A DNA stretch of 64,000 bases from JAEYZS01 sp964469265 (GTDB lineage: Bacteria; Bdellovibrionota; Bdellovibrionia; Bdellovibrionales; JAEYZS01), in the NCBI GenBank assembly GCA_964469265.1, contig CAYXYF010000006.1, positions 22,262-86,261 on the forward strand, in the 5' to 3' direction. The notes beneath the pieces are model-generated. The model was not told the origin of the DNA. It saw only the letters and a list, made by a program, of their open reading frames with translations, and ran no database searches. The translations under genes were made by a program, and so were the position numbers. Positions 60,168 to 64,000 of this stretch are shown piece by piece; the first letter of the stretch is position 1, and each line of letters begins with the position of its first letter.

Positions 60168-60953
60168 ATGCTCAAAACTTTAATCGTCCTGTCACTTTTC
60201 ATCGTATCGCCAGTTCTTCTTGCATCAACTTTCAAGGTTGTCATAGACCCTGGTCATGGTGGGACTGACGCTGGAGCCGTCGGAAAACAGAACTCCAATA
60301 AAATCAAAGAGTCCGACATTACCCTCAGCATTTCAAAAAGAGTTGCACAACAACTAAAGAAGGAAACCAGTATTGAAACAGTCTTAACCAGAACCAACGA
60401 CTCTTCAATAAACCTCAGTCAACGATCCAAAATTGCAAAGGACGCAAAAGCAAATCTTTTTATTAGCATTCATGCCAATAGTTCAACAGATTCATCGGCA
60501 CGTGGTGCTGAAGTTTATTTCCAGAGCCAAATGCCCCCTGATGAAGAGTCGCTTTTTCTTGCCAACCGTGAAAATGAAGGCCACGTCCATGAAGTCCTCA
60601 ATGAGGAACCTCTCAGCGGTGACCTAGCAGTCATTATCGACGACGTAAAAAGAAGTCAGTACGCCTACGATAGTCAGCTCTTTGCAGAAACTTTAATTTC
60701 ATTTTGGCAAAAAGACTTGCGCCTTCGCCATAATCCAATAAAGCAAGGCCCCTTTCATGTTCTAGTGAGCGTGCCAATGCCCTCGGTCCTTGTGGAAATT
60801 GGTTTTGTGTCAAATCGACGTGAGTTGGCAAAATTACTAGACTCTGCCTATCAGAACAAAATTGCAGAGGTCATTTCAAAAGGAATCAAGAACTACAAAG
60901 AAAAAATGGACAAATCAGAATTCTCCAGTCATATTATTTCACATCGAAGGTAA
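60168..60953 (+). CDS. N-acetylmuramoyl-L-alanine amidase (Amidase_3)
   Basis: Periplasmic peptidoglycan amidase that cuts the amide bond between muramic acid and the stem peptide. The 261 residues have a signal peptide (MLKTLIVLSLFIVSPVLLAS). The zinc core is VVIDPGHGGTDAGAVG (His), SDITLSISKRVAQQL with the Glu, NLFISIHANSS (second His) and VLVEIGFVSNRRE (catalytic Glu). There is no AMIN or SPOR domain, so targeting is unclear. ATG 60168. 22 bp before rph. Confidence 0.95.
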   Translation: MLKTLIVLSLFIVSPVLLASTFKVVIDPGHGGTDAGAVGKQNSNKIKESDITLSISKRVAQQLKKETSIETVLTRTNDSSINLSQRSKIAKDAKANLFISIHANSSTDSSARGAEVYFQSQMPPDEESLFLANRENEGHVHEVLNEEPLSGDLAVIIDDVKRSQYAYDSQLFAETLISFWQKDLRLRHNPIKQGPFHVLVSVPMPSVLVEIGFVSNRRELAKLLDSAYQNKIAEVISKGIKNYKEKMDKSEFSSHIISHRR

Positions 60954-60975
60954 CACTCTCTACCCAAGGATTTCC

Positions 60976-61707
60976 ATGCGCCACGATCAACGAAAATTCG
61001 ATGAACTCCGAAAAATTAATATAATTCCAAATCCTATTTTATATCCCGAAGGCTCAGCGCTCATTGAAATGGGAAACACTCGGGTCATGTGCACCGCAAC
61101 CCTTGAAGAATCAGTGCCACGTTGGTTACAGGGCACAGGAAAAGGCTGGGTGAATGCCGAATACGGAATGCTACCGCGTTCAACTCACACGCGTATGCAA
61201 AGGCAAAAGGCGGCTTCTTCTGGCCGATCTCTTGAGATATCGCGCCTGATCGGGCGAAGCCTCAGAGCTATAACTAATCTCAGCGCAATTGCTGAAAAAT
61301 CCATTGTGATTGATTGTGACGTTCTCCAAGCAGACGGTGGTACACGCACGGCTGCAATTACTGGCGGCTTTGTTGCTTTAGCATTAGCACTTCAAAAACT
61401 CAAAGAACAAGGACTCATTACTGAAATCCCACTTGATGGCTACATATCCGCAGTGAGTGTGGGCCTCAGCGAAGGGCAAGCGTACCTGGATTTAAATTAC
61501 GAAGAAGATGTTGCCATCGATACAGACATGAACTTTGTGATGACCTCACAAGATACTTTTGTTGAAATCCAAGGAACAGCCGAAAGAAATCCTTTCACAA
61601 AAGCGGAAATGGATCTGATGACTGACGTTGCGATGAAGGGCTGCAGAGAACTTTTTTTAAAACAGGCTAAAATCATCGGTGGTTTTTTTCCGTTGAGGCC
61701 TTTATGA
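60976..61707 (+). CDS. rph: Ribonuclease PH
   Basis: Phosphorolytic 3'-5' exoribonuclease that trims tRNA 3' ends. The 243 residues begin MRHDQRKFDELRKINI. LIEMGNTRVMCTATLEESVPRW, GWVNAEYGMLPRST, SGRSLEISRLIGRSLRAI, DCDVLQADGGTRTAAITGGFVAL and EIQGTAERNPFTKAEMD are the family blocks. ATG 60976 follows AAGGA; an upstream start within the amidase gene (60862) is not supported. Overlaps rdgB by 4 bases (ATGA), an operon commonly seen. Confidence 0.97.
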   Translation: MRHDQRKFDELRKINIIPNPILYPEGSALIEMGNTRVMCTATLEESVPRWLQGTGKGWVNAEYGMLPRSTHTRMQRQKAASSGRSLEISRLIGRSLRAITNLSAIAEKSIVIDCDVLQADGGTRTAAITGGFVALALALQKLKEQGLITEIPLDGYISAVSVGLSEGQAYLDLNYEEDVAIDTDMNFVMTSQDTFVEIQGTAERNPFTKAEMDLMTDVAMKGCRELFLKQAKIIGGFFPLRPL

Positions 61708-62282
61708 CAATTTGGATTGCCACTGAAAACTCTGGAAAAGCAAAAGAATTTAAAGAATTACTTTCTGGTCATGAGGTCTTCTCGCTCCATGATGCTAAGT
61801 CTTATACCTCTCCACCTGAAAACGGAAAATCCTTTGAAGAAAACGCTCGTATCAAATCGAAGAGCTTAAAATCCGTTAAAACGGGTGTGTGGGTCATTGG
61901 CGATGATTCAGGACTTGAAGTGGAAGGTCTTGGTAATATGCCAGGAATCTTCTCTGCACGATACGCTGGAGACAATGCACGAGACATTGAGAACACCAGC
62001 AAAGTTTTAAAAATGTTATCTATCCGCTCGCCGTTAAATCGTAAGGCGCAGTTCCGCACAGTCATTATTGCCTACGATCCTAACGGAAACGAACATAAGT
62101 TTGAAGGCATTCTAAAGGGTGAGATCACATCGGACATGCGCGGTACAGGCGGCTTTGGCTATGACCCAATTTTTGTTCCAGAAGGTTTTACAAAAACTCT
62201 TGCTGAACTCACGCCTCATGAGAAGAATCAAATTTCTCACAGAGCTCAGGCCATCAAAAAACTAATTGAAAAATTAATATAA
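61704..62282 (+). CDS. rdgB: dITP/XTP pyrophosphatase (RdgB/HAM1)
   Basis: Removes deaminated purine nucleotides (dITP, XTP) by hydrolysis to the monophosphate. The 192 residues have IWIATENSGKAKEFKELL, FEENARIKSKSLK, VIGDDSGLEVEGLGNMPGIFSARYAG and GGFGYDPIFVPEGFTKTLAELTPHEKNQISHRAQA. Complete and normal length. The ATG overlaps the rph stop (ATGA). Confidence 0.97.
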   Translation: MTIWIATENSGKAKEFKELLSGHEVFSLHDAKSYTSPPENGKSFEENARIKSKSLKSVKTGVWVIGDDSGLEVEGLGNMPGIFSARYAGDNARDIENTSKVLKMLSIRSPLNRKAQFRTVIIAYDPNGNEHKFEGILKGEITSDMRGTGGFGYDPIFVPEGFTKTLAELTPHEKNQISHRAQAIKKLIEKLI

Positions 62283-62726
62283 CTATTTGCGAGGTCTGCG
62301 CTTAGGTTTAGGCTTAGGCTTAACCTTAGACGTGGGCTTTGCTTTTTTCACGGATGCAGGCTTTCGACTCTGAGTTTCTTTTGATTTTTTTGAAGCCGCC
62401 ATCTTTGCGCGACGCTTTTGTGCGGCCATCATTCGCTTACGCTTATTCTTCATGTAAGGATCTTTAGAGTGGCGCGCTTGCCTTTGGTAGTCTTCTTGTA
62501 AACGAATAAACGCTTTTTGATCAAGCTCTCCCCGTTCAAATTTTTCCCAAGGGTCATTCTTACTTGCCGATGTGAAATTTTGCTTCGGTGGTTCCACGGC
62601 ATCGTCAAATCGTGTATTAGCGATTGGAAGAGTGTCATCGTCCTCAATTTGAATAATAGCTTGCTGTGCATTTGCAACAGAAACCAAAATACAAATCAAT
62701 GCAATAAACAAAAGCCGTATCTTCAT
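62283..62726 (-). CDS. Exported small protein with a very basic C-terminus
   Basis: 147 residues. The signal peptide (MKIRLLFIALICILVSVANA) is followed by an acidic start (IQIEDDDTLPIANTRFDDAVE), a helical middle (EKFERGELDQKAFIRLQEDY) and from about 93 a Lys/Arg tail (KRKRMMAAQKRRAKMAASKK, then KPKPKPKRRPRK). No family recognised. The basic tail suggests binding to nucleic acid or polyanions in the envelope. Its stop touches that of rdgB, so they are convergent. Confidence 0.65.
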   Translation of the reverse strand: MKIRLLFIALICILVSVANAQQAIIQIEDDDTLPIANTRFDDAVEPPKQNFTSASKNDPWEKFERGELDQKAFIRLQEDYQRQARHSKDPYMKNKRKRMMAAQKRRAKMAASKKSKETQSRKPASVKKAKPTSKVKPKPKPKRRPRK

Positions 62727-62772
62727 AGGGTACTTTTCGGAATAAAGCGCTTAAGTCTGTGCCCCTGATCTG

Positions 62773-63609
62773 CTATTTCTTAGAAAACTCGACCTTTAGA
62801 CGTCGATGATTTGCCATAGGTATTTGGCTCCTCATCTCTTCAATGGTCTGGCTTTTGAGTCGCGTGAGGGTCCAACTGGATTTGGAATCATCTTTGATCT
62901 CAGCGATGATATGGCCCCATGGATCCACCGCAAGGGAATGACCATACGTAAACCTTGTCGGCGAGTGCTGCCCGCCTTGCGCGCTGGATACGACATAATA
63001 TTGCCCTTCAATGGCGCGAGCCCGATTTAAGACTTCCCAATGGATCTTTCCAGTTTGAACCAAAAAAGCACTTGGAATAAAAACACAGTCCACCCCATGG
63101 AGCTGATAGTATAAGTAAAGTTCTGAAAACCTTAAATCATAACAGATCGTAAAGCCAAGGTTCCATCCGCGGAATTCAATAATGGATGGCTTTGATCCAG
63201 TCACAAAAGCATCGGATTCTCTGATAGGTTTTTTGTCTTGAAGATCAATATCAAACAAATGAATCTTTTGGTAAGGCGATTGCACGGCCCCTTCGGGCGT
63301 CACCACAACGGTGGCATTATAATACTTTCCGTCTATTTCAAGCGGAGTGGCGCCGAAGTGAATAAGCAAATCGTTTTTAACTGCAAAATCTTTGTAGTAA
63401 TTAAAGATGGGATCATCCAGGGTTAAATACTTGACCTCGTCCCCTTCTCGCATTCGCATGAAAAAACAATTTTCTGGTAAAGATATAATATCGATGTCAT
63501 CCACATTGGGAATAGATTCTAGAAGTCCTTTGATCTGTTTGTCGTTTTCAGAAATATTATCGGTTGATATCAACTGACACAGAATGACCGAAAGCTCACT
63601 CTTCTTCAT
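62773..63609 (-). CDS. Nitrilase-superfamily amidase (deaminated glutathione amidase-like)
   Basis: 278 residues of the carbon-nitrogen hydrolase fold with the Glu-Lys-Cys triad: ISLPENCFFM (Glu near 45), PYQKIHLFDID (Lys near 117) and GFTICYDLRFSELYLYY (Cys near 155). The pattern SALVQ-like start, FVTGSKPSIIEFRG and VDPWGHIIAEI matches Nit1/NitA-type enzymes that repair deaminated glutathione; the substrate is inferred from similarity of pattern. Its ATG touches the stop of the upstream small secreted gene (63610). Confidence 0.9.
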   Translation of the reverse strand: MKKSELSVILCQLISTDNISENDKQIKGLLESIPNVDDIDIISLPENCFFMRMREGDEVKYLTLDDPIFNYYKDFAVKNDLLIHFGATPLEIDGKYYNATVVVTPEGAVQSPYQKIHLFDIDLQDKKPIRESDAFVTGSKPSIIEFRGWNLGFTICYDLRFSELYLYYQLHGVDCVFIPSAFLVQTGKIHWEVLNRARAIEGQYYVVSSAQGGQHSPTRFTYGHSLAVDPWGHIIAEIKDDSKSSWTLTRLKSQTIEEMRSQIPMANHRRLKVEFSKK

Positions 63610-63939
63610 TTACTCGGCAATCTTCGCGTTTGCAGTCACGTCGTTGCACTTCCATGCCGCGTTCTCAAGATTCGTTTTGATATTAGCTAAGATCTTTTGG
63701 CCACCAAAAATATTGTTATTAAAACCTTCAACTCGATCAGTACCATCTTTGGTGTAGATGGTATCGCAGTCTACATTCTTTTCCTGGCACTCCACACGAA
63801 TCGTGCGCACAATTTTTTGATTTCGGCAAATCACATATTGTTTAACATCTTTTTCAGCAGTCTCTTGAGCAAATGATATGACAGGTGAAAGTAAGGGAAC
63901 CATTAAAGTAAAGAGAAATAAATTTCGACAGTTTTTCAT
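63610..63939 (-). CDS. Small exported Cys-containing protein
   Basis: 109 residues with a signal peptide (LFLFTLMVPLLSPVISFAQE). Mature part of about 82 residues with four Cys (YVICRN, VECQEKNVDCD, AWKCND) that could form two disulfides. The family is unknown to me. GAGGTGAA precedes the ATG. Immediately upstream of the nitrilase-family gene on the same strand. Confidence 0.65.
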   Translation of the reverse strand: MKNCRNLFLFTLMVPLLSPVISFAQETAEKDVKQYVICRNQKIVRTIRVECQEKNVDCDTIYTKDGTDRVEGFNNNIFGGQKILANIKTNLENAAWKCNDVTANAKIAE

Positions 63940-63968
63940 AATTTCACCTCAGAGCTGTTATACAGAGT

Positions 63969-63977
63969 ATTATAACA
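63969..63977 (-). promoter_or_regulatory. Extended -10 promoter of the 63939 gene
   Basis: On the minus strand TGTTATAAT, a perfect TATAAT with the TGn extension, about 30 bases before the ATG at 63939. No convincing -35 is within the window, as expected for an extended -10 promoter. Confidence 0.6.
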
Positions 63978-64000
63978 TAAATTGCTTTCCTTTTAGCCTA

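Noticed and set aside
60862..60975. Extended rph start inside the amidase gene
   Set aside because: RNase PH begins MRHDQRKFDELR; ATG 60976 has AAGGA and the extension is out of family.

Overview
The window is an ordinary-density bacterial chromosome segment of roughly 42% G+C by eye. The gene repertoire points to a Gram-negative member of the Bdellovibrionota (Bdellovibrio/Pseudobdellovibrio-like). It has an outer membrane (lptE, lpxD, many lipoproteins and secreted proteins), c-di-GMP and HD signalling proteins, many secreted hydrolases, a mitochondrial-EFG1-type EF-G, and a topoisomerase I with lysine-rich C-terminal repeats. The lineage is inferred from gene content and protein character; no 16S gene is present. 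No IS element, prophage, CRISPR array or integrase was seen.

Region by region. 1-4.3 kb (minus): prfB with a programmed +1 frameshift, ybeY and a 7TM-HD protein, with a 61-bp direct repeat and a large palindrome between the last two. 4.4-9.3 kb: mazG, murJ, rpsT, a PilZ protein, holA and lptE. 9.3-13.2 kb (plus): a class V aminotransferase, a SerA-like dehydrogenase, purA, then tRNA-Lys and tRNA-Glu. 13.3-16.5 kb: a secreted HExxH metalloprotease and a likely nitrosative-stress locus (FmdE-like protein, divergent NnrS-type membrane protein, NsrR-like Rrf2 regulator). 16.5-21.9 kb: a basic-tailed protein coupled to a MenI-like thioesterase, a lipoprotein made of 17-residue repeats, a surface-repeat protein, a REC-HD-GYP protein, glutathione peroxidase and a proline-rich DUF3011-like protein. 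21.9-31.9 kb: ndh, an AI-2E-family membrane protein, msrA, GNAT, histidine phosphatase, 2OG-Fe(II) oxygenase, galE, glycosyltransferase, MFS transporter, radical SAM/SPASM protein and SrkA-like kinase. 31.9-40.8 kb: a secreted trypsin-like protease and an unknown secreted protein, aat-recQ, EF-G, a CNNM/CorC transporter coupled to cutA, and two small HPF-like paralogues. 40.8-54 kb: methyltransferase, 2-oxoacid dehydrogenase E1 beta/alpha, Prc protease, HAD proteins, topA, a secreted unknown and tex. 54-64 kb: infA, a histone-H1-like fusion, lpxD, metG, cdd with a small coupled upstream ORF, a lipoprotein, a THUMP methyltransferase, an amidase, rph-rdgB, a basic secreted protein, a nitrilase-family amidase and a small secreted protein.

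Most genes are housekeeping: translation (prfB, rpsT, EF-G, infA, metG, aat, ybeY, tRNAs), envelope biogenesis (murJ, lptE, lpxD, amidase, prc), nucleotide metabolism (purA, mazG, rdgB, cdd) and redox/repair (msrA, GPx, ndh, recQ). The less explained material is: the dispersed palindromic repeat family (near 1.7-1.9 kb and upstream of purA); an 11-bp perfect hairpin holding the CNNM start codon; the two HPF-like paralogues with repeats upstream; the 17-residue-repeat lipoprotein; the H1-like fusion; and the coupled 26-codon ORF created by a 41-bp-spaced duplication ahead of cdd. Many starts were moved to sites with a Shine-Dalgarno sequence; these choices are stated per gene.
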